Shown: positions 18,859 through 28,497 of the stretch, one piece after another | Numbering within the stretch: position 1 is the first letter of the stretch | Layout: each line of letters opens with the position of its first letter | From: an uncultured Methylococcaceae bacterium | GTDB taxonomy: Bacteria; Pseudomonadota; Gammaproteobacteria; Methylococcales; Methylococcaceae | Assembly (NCBI GenBank): GCA_903911305.1 | Contig: CAIWDB010000317.1 | Coordinates: 1-35,192, forward strand | Reading direction: 5' to 3' | Length of the DNA stretch: 35,192 bases | Position numbers and translations under genes: made by a program | Notes under the pieces: model-generated | What the model was told of the DNA's origin: nothing | What the model saw: the letters and a program-made list of their open reading frames with translations, nothing else | The model's database searches: none

Positions 18859-19983
18859 ATGCTTATTACAAGTATCAACCCAAGAAACATCCTCTCTTTC
18901 GGCGAGGATTGCGCACCTATCGAACTGTCTCCCCTGACTATTCTCGTTGGCCCTAACGGTAGTGGAAAATCCAACTTAATTCAGTGTGTCAAACTCCTAC
19001 AAAAGGCCACCAACTTTCAACCAGCCCCGCCCTTGGATTGCTTATGGCAAGGTCGCAAAAATCAATCCGTCGCCCGGTTGGAAGCAGTGATTGAGTGCCC
19101 CATCGGATCCAGGAATCTACGCTACTGGTTAGAATTCACCACCGATGATCAAAGCTTAAAATTAACGGATGAACGAATAGAAAACGAACACCCCGATGTG
19201 GGACATGGAAAATCATATTTCTATTTTGCTTTCCAGAAAGGCTGGCCTGTTATCAATGTAAAAAGTGTGCGCCGTCAGTTGAAACGCGAGGAAATAGACA
19301 CTAACTTATCCATACTCGCTCAACGCAAAGACTCAGAGGCTTACCCGGAAATAACTTGGTTAGGCGAAGCATTTGGCGCTATACGTATTTACAGCAATTG
19401 GACATTTGGCCCTAATTGCCCGCTTAGGCTTCCCGAAAACTCAGGCTTGCCCAACAACTTCCTATCCGAAAACTTTGATAACCTCGGAACCATTCTTAAC
19501 GCCCTATGCAAAGAACCCAACATAAAAAGCAAAATTTTGGATCAACTCAAAAGGCTATTACCCACTGCACAAGATATTATTATCAATTATTTTGAGGATA
19601 GCCCACAATGCTTGATTAAGGAGGGAGACTTCTTAATCCCTATATCAAGCATGTCTGATGGCACGCTGCGCTTCCTATGCCTGCAAGCAATCCTTTGCCA
19701 CCCTGCACCGCCGCCTTTAATATGCATTGAAGAACCTGAACTTGGCTTACATCCAGAGATGATGCCCGTACTCGCGGAATCTTTGCGTGAAGCGTCTCAT
19801 CGCACTCAATTGATTGTATCAACCCATTCTGATTTGCTTGTGGAAGAGTTCATCACTACACCAGAAAATGTGATGACTTTCGGCAAACATGACGGACAAA
19901 CCAACACTCAGCGATTAGGGACTGAAGCCTTGGAAGCTTGGCTGGACACATTCACCCTTGGGGTGGAACATCCAGAACACTGA
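18859..19983 (+). CDS. AAA family ATPase (AAA_21 / RecF-OLD-like)
   Basis: Walker A LVGPNGSGKSNLI; signature region SMSDGTLRFLCL; Walker B LICIEEPELGLHPEM; IVSTHSDLLV. ATG at 18859 preferred over TTG at 18778. Confidence 0.85.
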   Translation: MLITSINPRNILSFGEDCAPIELSPLTILVGPNGSGKSNLIQCVKLLQKATNFQPAPPLDCLWQGRKNQSVARLEAVIECPIGSRNLRYWLEFTTDDQSLKLTDERIENEHPDVGHGKSYFYFAFQKGWPVINVKSVRRQLKREEIDTNLSILAQRKDSEAYPEITWLGEAFGAIRIYSNWTFGPNCPLRLPENSGLPNNFLSENFDNLGTILNALCKEPNIKSKILDQLKRLLPTAQDIIINYFEDSPQCLIKEGDFLIPISSMSDGTLRFLCLQAILCHPAPPPLICIEEPELGLHPEMMPVLAESLREASHRTQLIVSTHSDLLVEEFITTPENVMTFGKHDGQTNTQRLGTEALEAWLDTFTLGVEHPEH

Positions 19984-20167
19984 TAAATCAGCGTCTGGTT
20001 CGCAAATTTGAATTTAGACGGTGAAATTTGACAGGGAGGTTTTTAGATTTAACGGCAAGGAAACAGGCTTTAAACCAGTCGGCAGTCCTTCCCTTTTGTA
20101 CCTTGGTTTCGCTATCATGTCACTAGCAAACCGCTCATCTCAACTCGGCAACGGAGAAAACTTTACC

Positions 20168-20683
20168 ATGGCAAGTCGCGGGATTAACAAAGTCATATTG
20201 ATCGGCAACTTAGGGGCGGACCCTGAAGTGCGTTACATGCCTAGCGGCGACGCACTGACATCCATCCGCCTTGCCACCAGCGAAACGTGGAAGGACAAAA
20301 GCACGGGGCAGCCGCAAGAGCGCACAGAATGGCATCGGGTCGTTTTTTTCCAACGTCTGGCTGAGATTGCCGGTGAATATTTGAAAAAGGGCTCCAAAGT
20401 GTACATAGAAGGAAGTTTGCGCACCCGCCAATGGGAAAAAGAAGGCCAGAAGCATTACACGACAGAGATTGTCGCCAATGAAATGCAAATGCTGGATAGC
20501 AGGGCCGGCGAAGCTTCGCAAGCCCCCCGTGCCGGCGGCTATGCACCATCACAGCAAGCGCCGACACCCCCATCACGCTACGACCAAGACCGCTACGCCC
20601 CTTCCCCGGAGCCCATGCGCCAGCCTGAACCGGCTTATGGCAGAGGGTCGGATGACGGGTTCGATGACGATATCCCGTTCTAG
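20168..20683 (+). CDS. ssb: Single-stranded DNA-binding protein
   Basis: [27 protein letters not shown]...[35 protein letters not shown]; acidic tail DDDIPF. Confidence 0.96.
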   Translation: MASRGINKVILIGNLGADPEVRYMPSGDALTSIRLATSETWKDKSTGQPQERTEWHRVVFFQRLAEIAGEYLKKGSKVYIEGSLRTRQWEKEGQKHYTTEIVANEMQMLDSRAGEASQAPRAGGYAPSQQAPTPPSRYDQDRYAPSPEPMRQPEPAYGRGSDDGFDDDIPF

Positions 20684-20724
20684 AATATATCTGCATATTT
20701 GTTAAAACCTCGAAAAGCCGCTTA

Positions 20725-20830
20725 CGTTCGTGGTGAGCCTGTCGAATGCTGTCCTGAGCAAAGTCGAAGGGCATGAACGGCTTCATTTAGCGCCATCCCG
20801 TTTACCCTTCGATACATAAGGGTGAACGGG
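20725..20830. repeat. Dispersed intergenic repeat (cgttcgtggtgagcctgtcgaa...ctgagcaaagtcgaaggg type) plus a strong hairpin
   Basis: Recognisable repeat text at about 20725-20783; hairpin CCCGTTTACCCTT (20797-20809)/AAGGGTGAACGGG (20818-20830) with one wobble pair. Confidence 0.7.
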
Positions 20831-20896
20831 AGAGAGGTGCTTATTTCAACAATCTTGCGTCATTCACCTCAAATATTCACGAATCAAGGCATCTAT

Positions 20897-21700
20897 TTAG
20901 ACTTCATCCTTAACCGGATTTGTCAAACTTCCAATTTTTTCGATTTCAACCGTCACTGTATCACCTTCTTTTAGCCATACCGGGGGATTACGCGCCATGC
21001 CAACACCATGGGGCGTACCCGTCAGAATCACCGTACCCGGCAACAGTGTCGTACTGCCGCTCAAGAATTGAATCAGCGTAGCCACGTCGAAGATCATGTC
21101 GTTCGTATTCCAATCCTGCATAGTCTGTCCGTTTAAGATAGTCTTTATACCCAGACTGTTTGGATTGGGAATTTCATCGGCTGTCACCAAGACTGGGCCA
21201 AGCGGGCAAAATGTGTCGAAGGTCTTGCCTCGACACCACTGGCCGCCTCCCGCGTGCTTTTGCCAGTCACGGGCGCTCACATCATTCGCACAGGTGTAAC
21301 CCAGCACATGGTTTAGCGCGCTTTCCCGGCTCACATTTTTGGCTGTTTTGCCGATGACCACCGCCAGTTCGCATTCATAATCAACCTTGTCACTTTTTAA
21401 ATGCGTGGGCAGGATGATAGGTTCCCCCGGATGCTGAATGGCGTTAGGCAATTTCATGAACACCACAGGATATTGCGGGATTGCCGCCTTGGTCTCCTCC
21501 GCATGAAACTTGTAGTTCAAGCCGATGCAAACAATCGCGATTGGCTGAATCGGAGCAAGCCGTTTGGACACGCTGACCGGGCGATCAGTCACTTGATACT
21601 CGCCAAAAATATTGCCTTCAATCGCCAAAGCCGTTCCGTCCGGCTGCTGCGAGGCGTGACCGGAATTACCTAGGGTATCGATATAACGGATGATTTTCAT
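20897..21700 (-). CDS. Fumarylacetoacetate hydrolase (FAH) family protein
   Basis: [101 protein letters not shown]. Confidence 0.95.
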   Translation of the reverse strand: MKIIRYIDTLGNSGHASQQPDGTALAIEGNIFGEYQVTDRPVSVSKRLAPIQPIAIVCIGLNYKFHAEETKAAIPQYPVVFMKLPNAIQHPGEPIILPTHLKSDKVDYECELAVVIGKTAKNVSRESALNHVLGYTCANDVSARDWQKHAGGGQWCRGKTFDTFCPLGPVLVTADEIPNPNSLGIKTILNGQTMQDWNTNDMIFDVATLIQFLSGSTTLLPGTVILTGTPHGVGMARNPPVWLKEGDTVTVEIEKIGSLTNPVKDEV

Positions 21701-21722
21701 AAATATAATGCCTCAAATTGCG

Positions 21723-22673
21723 TTACTGCTTCGCTTTAGGCCAACTGGGGGCAGGAATGGCAAGATAAGCCAAGCGCTTCAATTCTTGCCGCCCGCGTGT
21801 GACACTGTCGAGAATCAATCCACAGGCTAATGACAAGAAGGCAAGCAACATGATAGAGGCAGACAGGATGGCCGTCGGAAAACGAGGGACTAAGCCGGTT
21901 TGCCAGTATTCCACCACCACCGGAGCAGCCAGCCCCAAGGAAAGCAATGCCAGCAGTGCAGTCAGTGTTCCAAAGAACAGCACAGGCCGCTCTTCTTTAA
22001 TTAACGCCGCAATCGTGCGCAAAATTCGAACCCCGTCACGAAGGGTGTTTAATTTGGACAGTGAACCATCAGGACGTTCTTTATAAGGGGTTGGCATCTC
22101 GGCAGTCTTCATACGCAGTTCAAGCGCGTGGACCGTCAATTCGGTCTCTATCTCAAAGCCTTGAGCCAAAGCAGGGAAAGACTTGACGAAACGGCGTGAA
22201 AAAATTCGGTAGCCAGATAACATATCTGTAAACTGCCTGCCGAAAATAATGGCGACCATTTGGGTAAGCATGACATTGCCAAACCGGTGTCCGAAACGAT
22301 AAGCCTCTTTTTGTGTGCTGACGCGGACACCGTTGACCATATCCAGCTTACTATCCAATAACAAGCGAACCATGCCGGGTGCCGCAGTACTGTCATACGT
22401 GTCGTCCCCATCCACCAGCACGTAGACATCCGCATCAATATCGCTAAACATGCGCCTCATGACATTTCCCTTGCCAGCAAATGGTTCAAAATCGACAATC
22501 GCACCCGCTTTTGCTGCCACCTCTGAGGTTCGGTCGGAGGATTTATTGTCATAAACATAAATATGAGCAGATGGCAGTGCCTTGCGAAAATCTTCCACCA
22601 CCGAGGGGATGGCTATTTCCTCATTATAACAGGGAATAATCACGGCAATAGTTATGCCTTCAAATTCATCCAT
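21723..22673 (-). CDS. Family 2 glycosyltransferase (polyprenyl-phosphate GT-like) with C-terminal TM helices
   Basis: VIIPCYNEEIAIPSVVEDF; VLVDGDDTYD; MLSGYRIFSRRFVKSFP; two C-terminal TM segments. Confidence 0.92.
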   Translation of the reverse strand: MDEFEGITIAVIIPCYNEEIAIPSVVEDFRKALPSAHIYVYDNKSSDRTSEVAAKAGAIVDFEPFAGKGNVMRRMFSDIDADVYVLVDGDDTYDSTAAPGMVRLLLDSKLDMVNGVRVSTQKEAYRFGHRFGNVMLTQMVAIIFGRQFTDMLSGYRIFSRRFVKSFPALAQGFEIETELTVHALELRMKTAEMPTPYKERPDGSLSKLNTLRDGVRILRTIAALIKEERPVLFFGTLTALLALLSLGLAAPVVVEYWQTGLVPRFPTAILSASIMLLAFLSLACGLILDSVTRGRQELKRLAYLAIPAPSWPKAKQ

Positions 22674-22807
22674 AGACTCTCACCTTTATAATCAAATTAA
22701 ATATAGACTTTATCCTAGAAAACAATTTGTTCAATTGCCAGCAAGCCCCGGATTTTAGGATAATACCCGATTGCAGCACAAACCCCTTCAGCACAGCCCA
22801 AAAAATA

Positions 22808-24568
22808 ATGAAAAAACGCCTGGAACACTTACTTCAATCCGCAATCGACACGTTAAAATCTCAAGGCGAGTGGATCGCCGACGTCGATGCCACGGTCATG
22901 CTGGAGCGCGCTCGCGACCCCCGGCATGGCGATTATGCCACCAATTTGGCTATGACAGTCGCCAAAGCCGCAAAGTGCAATCCCCGCCAATTGGCGGAAA
23001 AGATCATCAATGCCCTACCCGCCCATCCTATCTTGTTGAAAACCGAGATTGCGGGCCCTGGCTTTATTAATTTTTTCATCGACCCAAAGGCTCAGTTTTC
23101 CATCGTACACCAAATTCTTGACGAGGGGCGTGAATATGGATTGAGCGATATCGGCTCCGGCAAACGCATTCTCGTAGAATATGTTTCCGCCAACCCAACC
23201 GGACCGTTACATGTGGGCCATGGGCGCGGGGCGGCCTATGGTTCAGTCGTTGCCAACCTACTGTCAGCAACGGGGTTTAACGTTCATAGGGAATACTACG
23301 TGAATGATGCGGGCAGGCAAATGGATATTCTTGCCGCGAGTGTGTGGCTACGCTATTTGGAGGAATGCGGCGAAGTCTTGGCTTTTCCCAGCAATGGCTA
23401 CCGAGGTGAGTATGTCCGTGACATAGCCCAAGATTTACTCAAAAAGGCGTGTTCCGATTATTTACACCCGGCCAAAAAAGTCTTGGGGGATTTGCCACTG
23501 GATGAACCTGAAGGCGGGGACAAGGAAATTTATATTGATGCCGTGGTCGCCCGCGCCAAACAGTTGCTCGGCACGGAGGGTTACCGACGGGTGTTCGATG
23601 CCGGACTAAACAGCATTCTCGATGACATCCGCATGGATTTGGCTGAATTCGGCGTGGAATACGAGGAATGGTTTTCCGAACGCAGCCTCGCCGAATCCAA
23701 GGCGGTGGAGCGGTCTTTGGACAAACTTCGCGCCAGTGGGTATTTATATGAAAAAGAGGGGGCCGTGTGGTTCGCCTCTAGCCAACTGGGTGACGAGAAG
23801 GACCGCGTCGTTGTCCGCGAGAACGGACAGATGACTTATTTTGCATCGGACATCGCCTATCACATGGACAAGCTGGACCGTGGTTTTGACCAATTGATAA
23901 ACATTTGGGGTGCCGACCACCACGGCTACATCCCTCGCGTGAAGGCTGCCATACAAGCCTTGGGAGGCAACCCGTCACGCTTGGACGTGCTACTTGTCCA
24001 ATTTGCCGTGCTTTACCGGGGCGAGGAAAAGGTGCAGATGTCCACACGCTCAGGGGAATTTGTCACTTTGCGCCAATTGCGCAACGAAGTGGGCAAGGAC
24101 GCGGCAAGATTTTTCTATGCCATGCGCAAATCAGACCAACACATGGACTTTGACCTTCGTCTTGCCACCTCGAAAACCAACGAAAACCCAGTCTATTACG
24201 TTCAATATGCCCATGCCCGCATTTGCAGCGTATTCCGCCAGTTGGATGAAAAAGGCTTCAACCGCGACATGGTGCAAGGCATGAACCACTTGGAACGGCT
24301 AACTGAGCCTCATGAGACGACCCTGCTGACGACTTTGTCGCGTTACCCGGAGGTTGTGGAAAGTTCAGCCATGCAACACGCACCTCATCATCTGGTACAC
24401 TATCTACGAGAATTGGCGACAGAACTTCACGCCTATTACAATGCCCACCAATTTTTGGTGGAAGACGCGGGTTTACGCGACGCCCGTCTCAACCTAATTG
24501 CCGCTGTGCGGCAGGTGCTGCTCAATGGTTTGCGCCTGCTTGATGTTAGTGCCCCCGAATCAATGTAG
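22808..24568 (+). CDS. argS: Arginyl-tRNA synthetase
   Basis: [84 protein letters not shown] at 22808. Confidence 0.97.
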   Translation: MKKRLEHLLQSAIDTLKSQGEWIADVDATVMLERARDPRHGDYATNLAMTVAKAAKCNPRQLAEKIINALPAHPILLKTEIAGPGFINFFIDPKAQFSIVHQILDEGREYGLSDIGSGKRILVEYVSANPTGPLHVGHGRGAAYGSVVANLLSATGFNVHREYYVNDAGRQMDILAASVWLRYLEECGEVLAFPSNGYRGEYVRDIAQDLLKKACSDYLHPAKKVLGDLPLDEPEGGDKEIYIDAVVARAKQLLGTEGYRRVFDAGLNSILDDIRMDLAEFGVEYEEWFSERSLAESKAVERSLDKLRASGYLYEKEGAVWFASSQLGDEKDRVVVRENGQMTYFASDIAYHMDKLDRGFDQLINIWGADHHGYIPRVKAAIQALGGNPSRLDVLLVQFAVLYRGEEKVQMSTRSGEFVTLRQLRNEVGKDAARFFYAMRKSDQHMDFDLRLATSKTNENPVYYVQYAHARICSVFRQLDEKGFNRDMVQGMNHLERLTEPHETTLLTTLSRYPEVVESSAMQHAPHHLVHYLRELATELHAYYNAHQFLVEDAGLRDARLNLIAAVRQVLLNGLRLLDVSAPESM

Positions 24569-24576
24569 TGCATTCC

Positions 24577-25266
24577 ATGGACTATAAACACCGTTTTCCT
24601 GATAATCGATACCGCTTTGAAGAAAAGAAAAGCCGAGCGGGCCTATGGGTTTTGCTTGCCGTGGCAGTGTCCATCGCCACTGCTGCAATTGGCTGGGTCA
24701 TCATTTCCCGCCACCAAGAACAAGCCACAAACCCCGTGCAGCCGGATACATCCACAGCCCAAGCAAAAGACAACTCGAACCCGTTGGCTTTACCCGTAAA
24801 ACCGATCATAAAAAAGCCCGTCAAACCAACGGGTGCGGATAACAAAAACCCAGGCCAGGAATCTAATCCGAGCGTCGTTAAACCTCCCGAACCAAGATTC
24901 ACTTTTTATAAAATTTTGCCGGAAAAGGAAGCCATTATTCCTGAAAGCGAAATAAAAACCTTAAAAACCCAAGAAAGCCTAAGCAAAAAACCCCAAGCGG
25001 GACAATATTTGCTGCAAGTGGGTTCTTTTGCCAATCCTTCGGATGCTACCAATCTGAAGGCGCGACTATCAGAACTTAAAATAAAGTCGCATATTGAAAA
25101 CGTAAAAATCGAAAACGTCGCTTGGAACCGTGTCAAAATCGGCCCATTCAAAAGTCTGGCCGACGCGGACAAGGTCAGAACCTATCTGCGCAACAACCAA
25201 GTTGATAGCGTCGTCCAAAAAGCCGTGACCAAACCCGCTCCACAGCCAAAACCCTCTAAACGGTGA
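24577..25266 (+). CDS. SPOR domain (FtsN-like) cell envelope protein
   Basis: N-terminal TM, Pro-rich linker, C-terminal YLLQVGSFANPSDATNLKARLSELKIKSHIENV...WNRVKIGPFKSLADADKVRTYLR. Confidence 0.9.
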   Translation: MDYKHRFPDNRYRFEEKKSRAGLWVLLAVAVSIATAAIGWVIISRHQEQATNPVQPDTSTAQAKDNSNPLALPVKPIIKKPVKPTGADNKNPGQESNPSVVKPPEPRFTFYKILPEKEAIIPESEIKTLKTQESLSKKPQAGQYLLQVGSFANPSDATNLKARLSELKIKSHIENVKIENVAWNRVKIGPFKSLADADKVRTYLRNNQVDSVVQKAVTKPAPQPKPSKR

Positions 25267-25280
25267 ATCCCTATTGCGGT

Positions 25281-25309
25281 GGTTCCCATGTTCCTCAACC
25301 ATGGGAACC
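25281..25309. terminator. Hairpin between convergent genes (putative bidirectional terminator)
   Basis: GGTTCCCATG-ttcctcaac-CATGGGAACC, perfect 10-bp stem. Confidence 0.6.
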
Positions 25310-25320
25310 GCATTGGACTC

Positions 25321-26028
25321 TCAGGGACCCACTGTCACATGCTGCACCGGACTAAACTCCCCATGGGCGTCGTTCTTGTCAAACCACCGCATGCGGTATT
25401 CGCGGACTTCCGGGGTTTTGCCGTCCACTAACGGGCGAATATCGAACCAAGGCTTTACCAACGCAATGCCTATGGCTTCCCACAGCCCATCATTGCGGCG
25501 GGATTCGATCGCCACACCGCCGTGCTGATACTTGGTGAAGGCAATCCTCACCCGCGCTGCGTTTGCCCCACGCTCGACAGTCGCAGAGAACTCAGGGTAT
25601 GTATGGTTGGCGGTCTGCAATGAGGCATGGGCACTGCCTATGATGCCTAAGTCAATCCCCACGCTTTCAGTGTAACCGGCGCTGCCCTTGATGCGCTGGA
25701 CTTGAGCGAAAATCCGGTTGAACACACCCGGCGGGCGCGAGACGGGAATATTCTCAAACTGGCTATGGCTAGGAATGACCACATTGCCATAACCGGAACC
25801 ATTCAACACTAAGTGCTTAACCGATGTGGCTTGCAAAGCCTCTTGCTGGATCGCCGGGTTCCAAGCTGTCATCACCCAAACCGCAAAGTTTATATCGGCC
25901 TGCGTCTCCTCAATCTCCTGCGCACTGACCCCGTAATTAAGGCCGTACTCGGGAAGCTTCAGCGAATAATGCAGCAGCCAAGCAACTTGCTCGGATTCGG
26001 AGGTGGGAAAGTAAGATTGACTGGTCAT
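25321..26028 (-). CDS. Conserved-looking hypothetical protein, about 235 aa
   Basis: Start at MTSQSYFPTS (26028) with AGAGGA upstream; no family recognised; C-terminal part (EYRMRWFDKNDAHGEFSPVQHVTV) Fn3-like. Confidence 0.65.
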   Translation of the reverse strand: MTSQSYFPTSESEQVAWLLHYSLKLPEYGLNYGVSAQEIEETQADINFAVWVMTAWNPAIQQEALQATSVKHLVLNGSGYGNVVIPSHSQFENIPVSRPPGVFNRIFAQVQRIKGSAGYTESVGIDLGIIGSAHASLQTANHTYPEFSATVERGANAARVRIAFTKYQHGGVAIESRRNDGLWEAIGIALVKPWFDIRPLVDGKTPEVREYRMRWFDKNDAHGEFSPVQHVTVGP

Positions 26029-26106
26029 AAGGTTAAATCCTCTTATTGTAATAATGGGAAGATATAGCAGCGTCAAATTGACAGGCATAAGGAAACTGTG
26101 CTGCCG

Positions 26107-26268
26107 CAGGGTAAGCTTACCAAGCCGCAAAATAAGCTTACCAAACCGCAAAATAAGCTTACCGCGTCACAAAGTAAGCTTACCAAACCGCAAAGTAAGC
26201 TTACCACGTCACAAAGTAAGCTTACCAAGCAGCAAGGTAAGCTTACCCAATGACAAAGTAAACCTATT
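26107..26268. repeat. Tandem 21-bp palindromic repeat array (TAAGCTTA core), 7 perfect cores plus 1 degenerate
   Basis: TAAGCTTA at 26112, 26133, 26154, 26175, 26196, 26217 and 26238; degenerate TAAACCTA at 26259; spacing exactly 21 bp throughout. Confidence 0.97.
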
Positions 26269-26367
26269 TCGTCACCGGGCCACCTTGTTTTTCAAGCGGT
26301 TCACCCCATGACGGGTGTGATTAATAGTGATGCGCGCTACTTTGGCAGTCGTTGAAATTATGCCTGG

Positions 26368-26419
26368 AGTGCAAGGCTTGCCTTGCAAGGGCGCGTATAA
26401 GCAAGGCAAGCCTTGCACT
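26368..26419. repeat. Perfect 19-bp inverted repeat with 14-nt loop
   Basis: AGTGCAAGGCTTGCCTTGC (26368-26386) / GCAAGGCAAGCCTTGCACT (26401-26419). Confidence 0.95.
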
Positions 26420-26606
26420 TCCGCATCACTTTTAATCTTTAATCGCACCCGCCCACGAAGCAGTCTAAGATCAACTTTCGGGAGGAAGGTCAAACGGTTG
26501 CCGGACAAAGCATCCCATTGCCATTTCTAGCAAAAATTATAGCACCGGAATTCGAAGTTCCCATGGGGGTGCTTTACTAGCTTAAGGCTATGCAAAACCG
26601 TGACAT

Positions 26607-27239
26607 CTAAACTCGATGAGTGAAATCGAAGTACAGATACATTAACCATAGCAAGCCGTGCAGGGTGACTATTTCCCAGAAAATCCGCTGATAATTGCCT
26701 TTGCTTTTCTTATGTTTAAATGCCTTCTGCGACAACAAGGCCCCCGGCCATCCGCCCAACAATTCAAAACAATGAAGGTAGATTTCAGGTATTCGCCAAA
26801 GATTCAACAAGGCTCTGCGTTTATCGACTGCATAATACAGGGACGATAGCGCGCTCATGAAAATATAGGAAACTAACGGTATTGGATTGCCATTCCTCCA
26901 AATAAGGTAAAACGACAATAAAATCGGCGTCCCGGCCAATAACTTCAATCCTAACACTCCCCACCACGAACCCTCTTCAGCATCAATTCCAAAACTGGCG
27001 TTGTTGATGCCAACGACTAATGCAGCGCTGATGCGCCTTTGGCCTTTGGCTTCTACGTGACTAATCGGTTGGTAATGGACAATATCCCCCGCTGCCGGAC
27101 GTCGACTCAAGCCTTTGCGGTAATTTTTTATCGCGCTGATATGGAGAAATAAATCTTTTTCGTTGGAATCGGGTCGGACAAAGCCAAACCCTTTCCCATC
27201 ATTCCACAAGACTAATTTGCCCTTTGAAGGCTCAGCCAC
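26607..27239 (-). CDS. Cold-shock domain - DUF1294 membrane protein
   Basis: KGKLVLWNDGKGFGFVRPDSNEKDLFLHISAI (CSD) followed by a DUF1294-like membrane region (YAVDKRRA...PEIYLHCFELLGGWPGALLSQKAFKHKKSKGNYQRIFW). Confidence 0.92.
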   Translation of the reverse strand: MAEPSKGKLVLWNDGKGFGFVRPDSNEKDLFLHISAIKNYRKGLSRRPAAGDIVHYQPISHVEAKGQRRISAALVVGINNASFGIDAEEGSWWGVLGLKLLAGTPILLSFYLIWRNGNPIPLVSYIFMSALSSLYYAVDKRRALLNLWRIPEIYLHCFELLGGWPGALLSQKAFKHKKSKGNYQRIFWEIVTLHGLLWLMYLYFDFTHRV

Positions 27240-27282
27240 TTTTATTCTCGAATAGGTTGATGATTAAAACTTAGGGGATTTA

Positions 27283-27307
27283 TAAAAAACTTGCCCCAAA
27301 GGGGCAT
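27283..27307 (-). terminator. Rho-independent terminator for the 27352-30208 operon
   Basis: On the minus strand: TGCCCC-TTT-GGGGCA followed by AGTTTTTTATAAA. Confidence 0.7.
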
Positions 27308-27351
27308 AGTTTAAGCTATTTTAGGTCTGCTTAGCCAAGACTCGGGCTTAG

Positions 27352-28497
27352 TTATTGTTGCCTAAGGTCAAGCTGCGCCAAATCGACTTTTTTGTTGATT
27401 CCACGAAACCTTAAGTAAGCTTTGTATGACAAATGACGCAACAACATGAGAGGCGGCATTTTCAGCCAATGGGAGCGCACGTACAGGAGCCAGCGGGCAA
27501 CGCTTGCCCTGGGCTTAGGATAGTCTGGATGACCCGGCAATAGTGCCAAAGGCACTAGGAAATCCATTAAGGCACGAACCGGCCAATAAGGTCTGGAACC
27601 CCGAATTTCCAGCAGGACGCTTTCGGGTATCTGGGTGGAAAAGAATTGTTGGGCGTATCTCAACCCATAAAACAAGGGCCGGGCCAAGCCCAACTGCTTG
27701 GCGCGGGGAACCAAGCCTTCCCAGAAACCTGGCTCTTGCCCATAATGCTGCAACAAGAGATGTACGTCTAGCAAATCCCTGAGCCGCAAACCTTCAACCG
27801 GATCACCTTCCAGAAACAAATGGACCAAGGAATGCAGCACCATATCGGCTGGACACAGGACTTTTAGCTGTGAATTTGCCAATGGGCAGGCATCGCCTAT
27901 CATCAATGCGGGATCGGGCTTCAGCCGGCTGGTCCTAGGCAGAATCCGATGATGTATGTCAATTTCCGTGCCGCGTTCGCGATGGCGTAACGGCGGGATT
28001 TCATGCATCCAAACTCGATAATAGCGGTCATCATAAGGATCAAGCTGCATCTTATACCATCCTTTGGAGACTAACTTCTCCTCTATCTCACTCACATTCC
28101 CCTCTGGCGTCAGCAAATCGACATCGGCAAACAACCTCCCCGGTGCAGGGGGAAGGCCGGCCATCATGTAGGCAGCGCCTTTGAGCAATATAATCGGAAC
28201 GTCCGTGCCTTTTAACGCCCAAAGAATACGATTGATTTCCCAAGTCACCAAAGTTTTACGATGCTGGATGACATTGCGGGATGCCCGCAAGTGATCCGCA
28301 GCTTTTGCAGGAATTTTGTCTAGCAAACCCGCCGATGAGAGGTCGGCTTCCAATCTGCCGAGCAGCCTGACACGGCGGGCGACGCGAATCAGCAATTCCC
28401 AATCGGCATTCGACAGCATGGGTAGTTGTTCGGGCGAGCGAATGGCTTCAAGCAACAATTCGTTTGCCCTTAAAGTTTGTTGGCTATTTTCACCCAT
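27352..28497 (-). CDS. Nucleotidyltransferase family protein (NTP_transf_5-like)
   Basis: VPIILLKGAAYMMAGLPPAPGRLFADVDLLTPEG; position downstream of HprK-related kinase and PqqD-like genes. Confidence 0.85.
   Translation of the reverse strand: MGENSQQTLRANELLLEAIRSPEQLPMLSNADWELLIRVARRVRLLGRLEADLSSAGLLDKIPAKAADHLRASRNVIQHRKTLVTWEINRILWALKGTDVPIILLKGAAYMMAGLPPAPGRLFADVDLLTPEGNVSEIEEKLVSKGWYKMQLDPYDDRYYRVWMHEIPPLRHRERGTEIDIHHRILPRTSRLKPDPALMIGDACPLANSQLKVLCPADMVLHSLVHLFLEGDPVEGLRLRDLLDVHLLLQHYGQEPGFWEGLVPRAKQLGLARPLFYGLRYAQQFFSTQIPESVLLEIRGSRPYWPVRALMDFLVPLALLPGHPDYPKPRASVARWLLYVRSHWLKMPPLMLLRHLSYKAYLRFRGINKKVDLAQLDLRQQ

Noticed and set aside
20241-20786. 181-aa minus-strand ORF over ssb
   Set aside because: Runs antisense through the OB-fold coding region and a dispersed repeat; spurious.
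26107-26268. Possible CRISPR array
   Set aside because: Units are contiguous 21-mers with about 10-nt near-identical inter-core sequence; no unique spacers and no cas genes.
26054-26311. 85-aa ORF with LPxxKxS heptads over the 21-bp array
   Set aside because: The composition is fully explained by translating a palindromic tandem repeat; no convincing RBS or conserved non-repeat part. Treated as non-coding repeat.
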